In this document: one piece after another, positions 13,867 through 25,425 of the stretch
Layout of the letters: each line of letters begins with the position of its first letter
Numbering within the stretch: the stretch's first letter is position 1
Assembly (NCBI RefSeq): GCF_958979055.1
Contig: NC_084892.1
Location: 5,349,501-5,413,500 of the forward strand
Direction of reading: 5' to 3'
DNA from: Alnus glutinosa
Taxonomy: Eukaryota > Streptophyta > Magnoliopsida > Fagales > Betulaceae
Length of the DNA: 64,000 nt
The notes under the pieces: generated by a model
Databases searched by the model: none
Told to the model about the DNA's origin: nothing
The model's input: the letters and a program-made list of their open reading frames with translations, nothing else
Program-made: the position numbers and the translations under genes

Positions 13867-15200
13867 CAATCTCTTCACTACTTTCCAGCTGTGTTAGTGT
13901 TGCTATCTGCTACACATACATCTGTTTGCTGTAGAAGTTTTTCTAATTGCAGTATACAGAACCATTTGATGCATTGTCTTGATTCTTATTTCATGCTCAG
14001 TGTGATAACTGCATACATATGTGTAATACTGTAAAATTTTTTCTAATTGAAGCTTGTGCGTTATCCGAATGGAATGAAGCTTGAAAGTAAGTACCAACTT
14101 ATGGAACTCTAATTTGTGCTTGAATTATGAAAGTGGACTCTTTTGTCGCTGTTGATTGTAGCTGTGCACTAATGCGTCTACTGTTTATATAGCATGACTC
14201 TATTTAATTTAGTCAGTTGAAGTTCTTTTGTCCACTGAGAATAAAGTGACTACAGGGTAGTATGATGAGAAGAGATTATGAAAAGCATGAATAAGGTACA
14301 AACTTTTGGTCTAAAAGTTCTGGTAAGGAGGGTGATGAGTACATTAGAAGGGAAGCTAGGGCCAAGAGTGGGAGGTATTGGTAGAGAAGAGTGTTGTCTC
14401 ATATCTAAATTGTTGCAGGTTATCATTGTGCTGACATAACTGCCTCTGAATATCTTTTCGTACTTCCCTTAATGGTCACCATTTTTCGTGTTGATAATTC
14501 CTAAGATGAGTGATTGGTGTTGTACTTCCCTTAATGATCACCATTTATGGTGTTTATAATTCCTAATAAGAGTGATTGATGTACAATAGTTATGCAACTG
14601 TTGTGTACCACTCTAGAGACATGGGAGGTGGGACCCCCCATGTGTCTAAACTCCTGCACAACTGTTATACATGAGTCATTTTCTAATCCCTAATATGGCG
14701 TTTGGTTCCGAGAATTTAATATTCTCACCGTTAAAGAATGTGATTCCTAAAATTTTGAATTTCTCAAAATATGACTAAACTCACGTTTGAGAATTATTAA
14801 AAATCTGATAAGATTCTTGAAAATATGAAATTTTTGGTTTATTCATAATTCTCGAGTATCCTGTAAAATTATTTATGCTTCTCAAGATATCCTTATGGTC
14901 TCTCGTCAAGTGCATAAGGTTGTTTGATCCAAGAGTGTGCATAAGGTTATTTATCCTGCAACTTCTATGACTTTTCATTGTTCAAAAAACCTAAATTAGG
15001 TTCTTATATCAGCCCCACTAGGCAGTAAAATAGAATAAAATGAAAAAGGAATTGAATCATATACTCCAATCCAAGGTCAAAAAAGAGGAAGCCGATGACT
15101 TTTTCATTGTTTGTATGTAGAAGACTTCAATACATCCAAGAAAGAACAACCAAAATTAACTTGAAGTTGTTAATATTCTGGTTATTGTTTGCTCTACATT
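13867..15200. other. Spacer between convergent genes, with small repeats
   Basis: This holds the 3' ends of two converging genes. A 62-bp tandem duplication starting GTACTTCCCTTAATG lies at 14460-14521 and 14522-14583. A short foldback spans about 14583-14685: GACATGGGAGG is matched by CCCCCCATGTGTC, and CAACTGTTGTG by CACAACTGTT, probably a tiny MITE. From about 14697 an AT-rich stretch begins GGCGTTTGGTTCCGAGAAT and may be a MITE fragment. No additional gene was seen. Confidence 0.5.
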
Positions 15201-17249
15201 TCAAGGGCTGCAAAGGTTCTTGATATCCTCCTCCTTAGCATACCAGCTCGGTATTATCTTTGACACATGGTGATAAAGATCCTTGTAGGAATTCCTTATC
15301 GTCCCTTCTGCAACTCCAGTAGCTACTGAAATATCTGCGTTCAAATCTCTTAGATTAGAGCATTTACATAGTATTATCAATTAGCACCTAAAATGAGATG
15401 TCCATAGGACACCGCTTCTGCATAGATTGCAAGAGCAGGCTGTGTCAGGCCTTTTAAACCTATATACAAGGCTAACGATTCAACCTTAAATATCAGCATG
15501 TTTAAAATCATATAAAATATAGTTATAATAAAAAAATAAAGGAATCCCAAGAAGTTGGGGGTAATGCACCCTTCTAACTCTCGTGCTCCAACAAATAAAG
15601 ATCATATGTTAACCTTTGAGAGGTTTCTTATCATCTGAAAGCTGAGTAATAATGTAAATCACTGCTGCTGCAATTGATATAGGGCTCCTCCTGAAATTTA
15701 GGAAAAGAGAAGTCATTCATATAAGCAAATAATGACCCAATAAGAAAATATCAAAAAACCCATTAAGTACATTGAGAGTCATAATACTGAGGAAAGCCAT
15801 GCGACCAATTTACAAGAACTGAAATAATATGTAGCTGGAAACACTAGAGAACAAAAAACTGCATCCCACACCATGCCACAATAATAATTTGACATGTCAA
15901 AAATTGATTGTGGAAAAGATACTTAGCTCAACCATGGAAGTGAGGTAGTACTGCATCAAGAGAAATCCGTAACATTTTATGCCAAAACTGATGATTTCTA
16001 TACATCTAGGATCCGATTTGTATCATTGATACTACTAGGAAGAACTTAACCATTATGGCAAGACGAATAAACAAATTCTATTCTCTCCTATCCTATTTGC
16101 TAGGGCGACAGAGTTGGATCAGTCGCTCAAGACCTTTGGTCTCTACCAGAACCAAATCAAAAAAATGGGATCTACTTATCATATAAATATTCCTTTTCGC
16201 ATACAAAGCACCTTTAACCTACTTATTCTTGTCAGCCCCTCATAAAAGAAATATATTCTTAGCAAAAAAAAATCTTAATGGCACCTTTTTGGGGCCTTCA
16301 TTATGTGTTCAAAACAACTCCAACCCCCCCACCCCACAAAACACAACAAAAAACACAAATTGGGATTAACCTCCCCCAAGTCTCAAGTCCCACCCCACCC
16401 ATTGATTGTACCCAAGATCTCCAAGGCAAACAGTTTTAGTTGCTGCATAAAACATGATAATAGAAAGAGAAAACTATAACCACCTTATATCAAACTCTTC
16501 TGACTTTGTAACAGCTTCTTGGGCAGCTTTAACGGCTTGATTATTCATACCAAGATTGGAACAAAAGCGCCTCTACATAGTAAGTTGAAATTTTTGTCAG
16601 TGTCTGCCTATAAATTCATCAACACTGTAAAGAAGTTGTGATTTACTTCAGAGAAGAGAAAAATCTCACCATAAAGTCCCCAGCATGTATCGTTCCCATC
16701 TCCACCGACTGACCATTCTCCAATCCAAGTTGTTTCACTATGTATTCTTTTGCTCGGCCAATTTCCTTCTTTGTGGCTCCATTGGCGACAGAGCAAATTT
16801 CTAGTTGAAATCCACAGTTTCAGGGAAGCTCATACACATAGGGAAAGATAAACCAGGAAGCATCCATATGTTAAAAGGATCATAAGCTGTACCCTTTACG
16901 GTGCGTGGCTTGTCTTCTTGTCGGCAAGCAATGTACAGGCAAGCAGCCAATAGTGCATCCTGATTTCTTCCTCTACTCGACTTTTGATCTTCCACCCTCT
17001 TATATATCTCATTGGCACGGTCCTTGAAATCATTTACAAAAGCATCATCAAAGGAAACAAAAAAACTAAAATCAAGTAGGCATTGGAACCGACTAAACAA
17101 AAGACAAATGACACAAACAATCCCAAAGGCCAAACAATAGAAAGAGTATCATTTGAGTCATTTCTCTGAAAATGTAGCCAGAAATTTATAGTGGTTTACA
17201 TTTTGGCATTAAGAAAATGAACGCATACAAACAAGAGTTCATATCAGCT

Positions 17250-17283
<34 letters not shown>

Positions 17284-17639
17284 GGTAAGTTACACACGCA
17301 CCCGGTGGGATTTGAACCCATGACCTCAGCCTCCACCTTGCTACAAAGGGAGAAGTACCATTTGAGCTAAAGCTCATTGGTCATATCAGCTTCATAAATA
17401 ATATAACTGAAATTTTGCATTTTGATACTTATCACACTTCTAAAAATAGAATATTTCATTACAAGTTCAGTCATCAGCACACACCACATATCTGCATCAT
17501 ATTAAGATCAAATCATCAATTGAAGTAAGACCAAAAGATCCAAAGCCTCAGATATAAGAGTTTATGACTAAAGGATCACTCTTTTTTTTTTTTCTTTCTT
17601 TTTTTCTTTTTGTGGGGGAGCTTGCAAAAGGAATTGTTC

Positions 17640-17688
<49 letters not shown>

Positions 17689-20390
17689 TTGATATATAAT
17701 TGTGACAATCTAAGCAAATTTGAAGTGTTAGTTTATCTCTTCTACCAATGTGAGGGGCTCTAAATATAATGAAAACACTTCTTTAATTTCAATTTAATTG
17801 CTTGATTGGATGAGCCTGCTTTTTGTAAACAGAAAAGCTCGTGTCATCAGCATATACATAAAGTGTGAGGTATTTCTCAAGTCCAGTACAAATCCAATTA
17901 TTTCCTTTATACTTCCAACTATTTTGCAATTTTCATTCTCAAGTCCCCACAAATATTCTAGATACAATATAGCTATAATGTTTTTTATTTTTTGCCTGTT
18001 TTTCTGGCTTTTCCTTTTTGTTTTGGGTTTGTTCTTTTTCAGCTTCCGTTGGCTTGGGTTTTGGTGTATCTCTTAGGTTATGGGTTTTTTTTTTTTTTTT
18101 TGGGGAGGGTTGATCGGGGTTCTGGTGGGTTTTGGGGGGTTTATTTCGGGGCTGGTTTGGGTGTTTGACCGGGGCTTCATCTGTATTTTGGGTTTTTTGT
18201 AGGTTTTGCTTGGGTTGGGTCGATGTTGAGGCATTTGTTTCTTGTATACTCCATGTATACTAGGGGCACCTTACAATGTTATTTATAAAATCTGCACTTA
18301 CTTATATAAAAAATAAAAATAAAAGATAATGTTTTTGAAAAATGCTAAATGAAAACGCATGTCTAATTAGAATTTCAGAAACAACAATTACTTGCTAATA
18401 AAGTTTTATTATGCGCAGTTGAAACCATAATCTTTTAGGTGTTTCTGCCGTCTTTTACTATCAACTGCAAGTTTTCAGTCACATACTTTGACATTGGAGG
18501 TTGGAAAGCAGTAGAAAATGATCCTATTTTGTAATAATTCCTTTTCCATTATATCTGAGAATTGCTGCCACGCTGTCCTAATTCTCTGGGCAATATACTC
18601 CATACTTCAGGAATACCAAGAATTTGATTACCACAATAATAAGAGTATAGGTATCCATGTAGACATATTAACATACAGGTGTGCTAAAAATTCGGTTACA
18701 TAAAAAAAAAAAAAATTATAGCACTGAGTAAATAGCATACCTTAATGGTTGCTACCAGGCCCAACCTGAAACACAATGTCACCCCCATTAGCTTTAATCT
18801 ATCAGTGCATTGTTTTTACAGAAAATATAACTTTTGGCAGAGTAGCATTCCAAGACTATTTAACATGACAAGAAACTATTCATATTTTTAAAATTCTCCT
18901 TATCTTCAGACATTATTAACAGAACAACAATTTAATTAAATATAAACGAATAGATAACACTGAAAAGAAAAATACCACAGCTAACCATAGTGGTAAAGTA
19001 ACAATCTTTGTCTGTTGGTATGTAAACACTAAACAAAATATTTTGTGGTTGTCAAATATTACCCTTAAATCACTGCAGGCTGAATGACGATCAAATTCAA
19101 GACAGATTCAACTTAATGTTGTTTTGTTGGACTCTCTTAAGAGAGATCTCTAACAAGCTTTTCAGTGAGCCATACAGACTCAAGCTCAACTCTATCCTTG
19201 TGGGTAAAGAACCAAGATTAGCAGAGTAGTTGGCCAATCAAGATTGACGCATTGATCCTATAAGCAAAGCAGTAGGTTGCTTTACTAGTCTCTAAGCAAA
19301 CTAATATCAAGCAGCTTGATTTATTTTGCAACACTATGAGTTTTATTGAAAATTAGTGAGACGCTAACCAAGATCAGAAGCACTTGTTAAAATTCACCCA
19401 TGGTGGTCAGGAAACTACAACCCAACAATTGTAAACCAAACTGAACTCACATGCAGTAGCACTCAAAAGAGCAATATAGTAATCAAATCATTGAGATTTC
19501 ATTATTGAATTCTTTAAAGATGATCAGGTTATAGTAGATTTTACACCTACTCATAATCAAATATCTGCATTCCAACTTCATCAAATAATTACCAACTCGA
19601 ATGCACAAATAACTACTAGAATTATACCAAACAAACAAAATCAGCATGATAACAATAGAATTGAAAATTCTGGGACTGAGCTTTTCCGTTTAGAAATTTT
19701 CAATAGGACCTCAGGGTTAAATTCTAGTTTTCCCACATTCTAGAGTCCCAAACTGTGTATAGCCCAAGATCCAATTTTTATTGCCTTCAACTACAACCCA
19801 AATCCAATAACTCAGGAGATCAACAAGAAATCACGAATAACAAAACCAAAACCAATCTCAACCAAAAGAACGCAAATTTCAATTTCGATCTCCTTGTATT
19901 TGCTATAAAATCATCTCAATCAGAATCTCCCGATTGCTTCATACTCCCAAGCAAATCCAACACATATTACCCACGCCTTCTCAGCAACCAAATAAGCGGT
20001 AACAGACCACAAGCAAAAAGAAAAGAGATCAAAAGGTCACCTATCAGACATAGTAGCGATGGTCTTGAAGGCCATGATAAGCCCCCGATCAGGGTTGGCG
20101 CCGCGGTTCTGCCAGCGGCCGAGCGAGGACGAGAGGAACTCGCCAGTGGCGCCGTTGGGCTTGGCTATGACCGTGGAGAGGCCACCGTCGGCCAAGAGGG
20201 GGTTGGTGGGCCCGCCCACACGTACCGGATCGTTGTCGCCGGATTCGTTGGCGAAGGTTCGCCACTCGGAGGTCTCGTCGATGGAGTGTGACTCCAGCAC
20301 AAGCCCGCACTCCGAGCACACCGTGTCCCCCGCCGAGTGGTCGAACACCACCTCCGTCTGCCTCTTGCAGTCCGAGCAAAACGCATCCAT
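15201..20390 (-). CDS. TFIIB: Transcription initiation factor TFIIB, seven exons, 311 aa
   Basis: Exons in transcription order are 20390-20041, 18765-18741, 17022-16893, 16800-16670, 16572-16484, 15690-15614 and 15334-15201. All introns are GT-AG, and the sum is 936 nt (311 codons plus TGA), matching the ~312-aa plant family. The N-terminal zinc ribbon has Cys5, Cys8, Cys25 and Cys28. Next comes the B-reader/linker region ([20 protein letters not shown]), then two cyclin folds (about 110-190, with [20 protein letters not shown], and 205-290). The protein bridges TBP-bound promoter DNA and RNA polymerase II in the nucleus. Exon 2 is only 25 nt. The start at 20390 is chosen over an in-frame ATG at 20408 because plant TFIIB begins at the DAFCSDCK block. 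Intron 2 carries a SINE. The gene looks intact. Confidence 0.96.
17251..17380 (-). mobile_element. tRNA-derived SINE with 12-bp target-site duplication
   Basis: Read on the minus strand, the element starts with a tRNA-like head containing an A box (TAGCTCAAATGG) and a B box (GGTTCAAATCC), the internal promoter of RNA polymerase III. It then runs through GTGTGTAACTTACCTAT into an A tail of about 28 nt. It is flanked by the direct repeat TCATATCAGCTT (17239-17250 and 17381-17392). It lies in intron 2 of the TFIIB gene in the sense orientation. The lack of a complete cloverleaf, together with the A tail and duplication, excludes a functional tRNA gene. Confidence 0.9.
17643..17684. repeat. (TA)n microsatellite
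   Basis: A pure TA run of about 42 bp within intron 2 of the TFIIB gene. It is likely length-polymorphic. Confidence 0.95.
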
Positions 20391-20984
20391 CTCTTGTTCT
20401 TCAAACAAATACTACGTCGTATGAGCGTCGCCCGTTGGCGTCCTCTGCAAATCCCTCTGGGTGGGTTTCTCTTCTTCTCTGGGGTGCGAGCCGAGACGAG
20501 GAGAAGAGCGTAGATGTGGAGAGAGAGAGAGGGCGCGACTTGTTGGGAAAGTCATGGGGTTTTCATGGCCTCGCGTCTGCTTAGTTGGACTTGGGGTGTG
20601 TTTGGACACACGGGTTGATTTTTCTCGACTTGTATTGCACTCCCATGCTTGGATTACACTATTCCTAAAATAGTGCAACCTTTTGACTCGACCCGCAAAT
20701 CTAACATAAGCTCAACACGAAATTATCAAGTTAAGATTGAGTGATCTGACCCGTTTAATTAAATATATCAGATTATAATTGACCTATATAATTTTATACT
20801 CATACTTCAACAAACAACATTTAAGCCTGATCATTTTTTACAATATTCACAAATTGTGCACCAATTCAACACGAAATTAGTAAATTATGGTTGATAGGTC
20901 TAATAACTCGTTTACTTAAATGAGTCGAATTAAAATTAATATATATAACCTTATATCTATACTTTGACACGATCAAATCCAAAC
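20391..20984 (-). promoter_or_regulatory. TFIIB upstream region and probable 5' UTR
   Basis: Directly upstream of the TFIIB start (reading leftwards), 20391-20580 is GC- and CT-rich on the transcribed strand, like a housekeeping-gene leader. Beyond about 20590 the sequence becomes AT-rich and ends at the first of the repeat blocks belonging to the NLR cluster. No TATA box was clear. Open frames on both strands here are compositional. Confidence 0.45.
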
Positions 20985-22756
20985 GCATGACAAGAACACG
21001 AACATGAACATGAATTGCCATTCTACTTCCATTTTGTTGTTGATGTTTAGGCACGTGGCGACGCATCCACTTGGGCGAGCAGGTGAGCATGACTTTGTTG
21101 TGGGAGTATTGAGAATGAGACTGATGGGGAATGCTTTTGGCTTGGTGGTGTCCTGTTATAACCAATTCTTGGGCCAATCATGACAAGTTGAGGGTGGAAC
21201 ATGATGGTTGCATTTCATTGGTGCATTCTTGTTGCATTTTATTTTTGGTTTTCAATAGAAAATTATTTTTTATGAAGAACAAATTATTAATGTTAATAGA
21301 AAATATTTTCAATAAGAACATTTTTATTAGTTTTATTGGTTACATTTTGTTGACGAAATCACTACCATTTAAAGTTTATATTTTAATAAAAATACTGTAT
21401 AAATTCAAAGTCTTCGAATATTTATTTTATTTATTTGATATGGAAAGAGACTTAATATGACAAGTTTCAGTGTCACAAATATCAAAAAGGCCATTTCAGA
21501 GTTTCAAAAAGATTTTACATAGTTTAAAACTCAACAAAAGTCGAATCCCTTATTTCCGTCCGATTTATTTTTCAATTTTATTATATGTTGGTCAATTAAA
21601 ACACAAAAAGTAATACTTTTATGTTTGGTTGCTCTAAAACATTTATATTAAAATCTACAAAATAGAAAATCCTACAGCTTATTAAATTATGTGTGTATAA
21701 GGGATGGTTGTCGGAAATAGTTGCCTCTGTTTGTTATTTCATTTTATTTTTTTTGTTTTATATTTTTAAAATAAAAATATTAACAAATAATTAAAAATAC
21801 AAAACGCTCAATATTGTTTTCAAGGAGACCATATGGAATTCGTGCCCATTATATTTATTGTGGAATGAACATGTATACCTTAAAATTAGGACAATAATTC
21901 ATTTTATAGTCAGAATTTAATGTTATTGTATTTAACAATATAAATAATCCTATCATTTAAATTTTTTAATGACATGTTAGTATATTTATTACATGGTATC
22001 ATCTACATCGTTAGATGTAACAACATTAAATCTTAACTATTAAAGTAAAATTGAGAGAATCATATTCCTTAAAATGAAAGTATAAGAAGAAAATGAAAGG
22101 TTTTATTAGATTTAAGCAATACTTAGGTGCATATAGTGTTACCATATGAATAGCCCATATGCTTGATTGTGCGCCATAGGATATTTTAATGGTGCACCTA
22201 TTTTTTTTTATTTTTTATTTTTATTTTTATTAAGATAATGGCGCACTTAATTGTTAGCATGAAACATTGAGCAAGGAGCGATTAAATTATAGCCATTAAT
22301 TTTTGGACTGTGATTAACCAACGGATGGAATTAGCTATCAATTAGTGATATATGCCATAAGATTAAATAAGTGAAATCTAACAGTCATAATTAAATAAAT
22401 ATTAATAACAAATATGATCATTAGTGATAATACAATAACAATTAAAATTGAATAATTTTAAAATTAAATGTCTGTTAATGGACAAATATAAAGCTGTTTC
22501 GACACTCACCGACAGGTCTTAATATATCCCCTTTATTTGCAAAATAATAAAAAAAAAAATTCTGCAACTAACCAATATAAAAATTAAAAAATTAAAAAAA
22601 ATAAAAATAAAAATCGGCAACTTCTATCTCCCTGTCTTTGAAAGACTTTCACATTTTTGTCTTATATAATACTTTTCGTTAAATATCATTGGAAAAACAA
22701 AACTCTAATAATATATATATATAGGGATAATAAATAATATGAGGGTATTAGGATTT
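20985..22756. repeat. Cluster repeat blocks Q and Y, copy 1
   Basis: A GC-richer ~250-bp segment (block Q, with TAGGCACGTGG and TTGTTGTGGGAGTATTGAGA) is followed by AT-rich block Y (with GAAACATTGAGCAAGGAGCG and CCAACGGATGGAATTAG). The same order occurs at 32285-34556 and 46440-47925, and Y alone recurs near 29830 and 55915. This copy is the most diverged. Minus-strand open frames in Q contain a shared CSPKW..HVPKHQQQNGSR phrase but differ in length and start. A decayed gene fragment is possible. Confidence 0.7.
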
Positions 22757-23700
22757 GTCCTTATTTGCACAATAATACAGATAAAATGATAAATGTCATT
22801 AAAGTGGGACCAAAGATTACATGAAAATTAAGACCGTACTCTCCAGGTTGGGCCGGATTTGCTTGGGCTACTACCAAAACAAAAACCCAAATTTCTATTT
22901 GAACCGATCCATCAAGTCCACATTCTTTAACTGTGTGATTTCTGTTTTTAGCGAAGAAAAAGTTTATTTAACAGGCTATTATATAATTTATATATATAAT
23001 TGAAACGATGTGATAGTAAATATTAATTATTGGATCATTTTTTTTAAGTAAGCTCTTATTGATCCAAAAGTTGATTTTTTTTAAAGCTATGTCGTCGTAA
23101 TTGTATAACAGTTTTATTTATTTTATTAAATTTTTTTTATTGCATTTAATAATATAGATGATATCATATTATTTTTTTTTAAAAAAAATTAAATGGCACA
23201 ATAACACTATAGCTTATATAACAACGCATATAAAGCTAACCGTAACAAAATAAAATTTGAACCATAAAACAACTGCCATCATATAAAAAAAAAAAAAAAG
23301 TTCATTCCCTTTCCATAGTCCAGTGTGGCACAAGTAATGTTGGCCCGTTTGGTAAAGAGTTTTTGTTGTAAGGTTTTTGTTTAAATAATAATAAGAAGTG
23401 ATTTATGTGATATAAAGGTTAAAAAAAAAAAAAAACTTTAATTTTTGGTGAAGAAAGTTGATTAGCAATAAGGGGGAAAAAATGTTTTTTTTGAAGAAAT
23501 TATTTTTTTTTAAAAAAAAAAGAAAAAGAAAAAGGAAAAAGAAAATGGGGGGAGGAGTGTGTTGCCAGACACACACCAATAACTCATCTCCAAAAGAATG
23601 ATAATAATAATAATTGATGAATTAAATTGTTGTGGTAATATACATTTGTTTTTGTTACGATCATAAATTAAGGATTTAATCATACTAGTATGTACTATGT
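22757..23700. repeat. Cluster repeat block Z plus TTGG-type MITE, copy 1
   Basis: Block Z opens with TTTGTCCTTATTTGCACAAT and includes GGTTGGGCCGGATTTGCTTG. Related copies lie at about 30898, 42618, 48416 and 62966. It is followed by a MITE (about 23338-23577) starting TTGGCCCGTTTGGTAAAGAG and ending GTGTTGCCAGACACACACCAA, with a GTGATTTATGTGATATAAAG interior. These MITEs seem to have been copied along with the block rather than inserted independently. Confidence 0.7.
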
Positions 23701-25425
23701 AGCCATCTTAGAGTCTTCAATTAATGTTGTTCTTTTGAGGTTATGATTGCATAGCTTCTACGTACGTAACACATTACACATGTATGATCGGTCATTGTAA
23801 ATTGCTTGTTTTGAAGATCTTATTCAAGTTTTTTCAATTGTTCTACTCAATCTTTATAGATCGAGTTAGTGAAACTTGTCATTATTTCAAAGACATTTCC
23901 TGGATCATGAAATTTCATGTTTTAGGATGGAGAGTACTACATTTTCAATTGTGCTACTCGATTCATGAATATGTGTATTTAAGGAAATTGTGGTTAATTT
24001 GTTGAGCCCTTACCCCGATCTAGATATCTAATTATAAGCTCAAACGGTATAAAAGTCTGTTTGGCCTATGATTTTTTTAAAAGTGCGTTTTAAAAAAATT
24101 GTGGTTTAAAAACATAAAAAAAATGCATTTTTAAATCACAGATTCACAGGCAATGGAGTTCATTTTTAAAAATGCATCAACTCGCGATTTTACTAAACAC
24201 TTAACTATGTTTTTAAAATTCAAATTTTCAAATCACACGTTTTGAAACCTCTATTTTTTAAATTGTATGTTTTGAAACCGCAAATACCATATGCCACATG
24301 CACTTATAATTATTGCTTGTTGGCATGGAAATATGAGGAATTGAATATATTCAAGGAAAATCTATTAATTAGATGGGAAAATCTTGTACAAATTTGGTGG
24401 GAGGGATGTAAATTGTTGTCATCTAATCTGTTTCTTGGCATGACCCATTTAGAGATGGATGAGAAAGCGCAAAGAATAGGTTTTAGCTTCTGTTATACTA
24501 GTATTTGAAGCTGTGAAGTCATAATGGCTAGCAAATCTTTCTTTTGATATTTCTAGTCAACAGAAAAGTAAGCATCAAAGATATCCTCCGCTTGTGCACC
24601 TGGCAAGCCTTCGTGCTAATATATATCTACTCTCGGCTTGGGCCCGGCCGTTTGATTTATCACATCATCACCAACAATGAATGATTTTGAGTCTAAAAAG
24701 CTTGCCTTTTCAATTTTATGGAAATGTGTTGGGGGAAAATTATCACTTCATTTCATCCAAATTGAATGTTTGGCATAATTTTTCTTAGCCGCCGCTAATC
24801 GTACTATCCTGGTTCAAAGAGAGAGGACAGAAAATTCATTGAAGCAAACAAATGAGAGACTTTTTTGGGTGATGCTCTCATTTTGAAACCCTATTTTGTT
24901 CTTCCAAACAGTTTAGTTGGATAATGCCTTCAATTTTTGCAGTGATATCACATATTGATCATCAACTACAGTAATTTTACATTAATATATATACTTCTTT
25001 GACAAAAGAGTAAGTGAGACAATTGGAGAATAAATAATAGCATTACGTACACTTGACTCTCAAGCCTTTTCAGAATATATTCTTGAAGTAACTAAGCTGC
25101 ATACTTCTTGAAAACAATTGGAACCAAGTTTCTATACAATGCTATATATATATATAGGTATTCGATTGGTTCACCATCTTCAAAGGCAGAATACACACTT
25201 TTTTGATGAAAGGAGTGGGACAATAGGAGAATAAAGAATAACAATGCACCCGCTTACACTCCTAGCCTTATATACTTGAATTAAGTCAGTTGATTACTTA
25301 TTGAAAACACTTGGAACCAACAAAGTGAGTTCCTATATAAAGGTATGCAGACATGTTCTTGAATTAAATCACTTGTCTAAAGTTTAGCAAATAAACAACT
25401 ACTTCCTCTTCACCACCTCAAAAAC
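23701..25425 (+). promoter_or_regulatory. NLR1 5' flank (block W and promoter)
   Basis: This 1.7-kb flank starts CATCTTAGAGTCTTCAATTA and is paralogous to 34,790-36,568 and 49,745-51,520. It includes a decayed Tourist-like MITE (about 24056-24295) and ends in the strongly conserved core promoter and leader. A TATA box (TATATAA) lies at 25334-25340, 86 bp upstream of the ATG. The TTGACT at about 25049 is a W-box core not shared by the equivalent NLR2 and NLR3 positions. Confidence 0.6.
25334..25340 (+). promoter_or_regulatory. TATA box of NLR1
   Basis: TATATAA in the context TTCCTATATAAAGGTATGCA, conserved at the same distance in NLR2 and NLR3. Transcription would start about 30 bp downstream, leaving a leader of roughly 55-60 nt. 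Confidence 0.65.

Noticed and set aside
17281-17380. tRNA gene on the minus strand (A and B boxes present)
   Set aside because: No full cloverleaf or acceptor stem; an A tail and 12-bp flanking duplication show a tRNA-derived SINE.
20391-20408. Upstream TFIIB start adding MFEEQE
   Set aside because: Plant TFIIB proteins begin at the DAFCSDCK block; the extension is not a family feature.
20037-20584. Several overlapping plus- and minus-strand open frames over TFIIB exon 1
   Set aside because: Shadow frames of a GC-rich coding exon; only one frame encodes the zinc ribbon.
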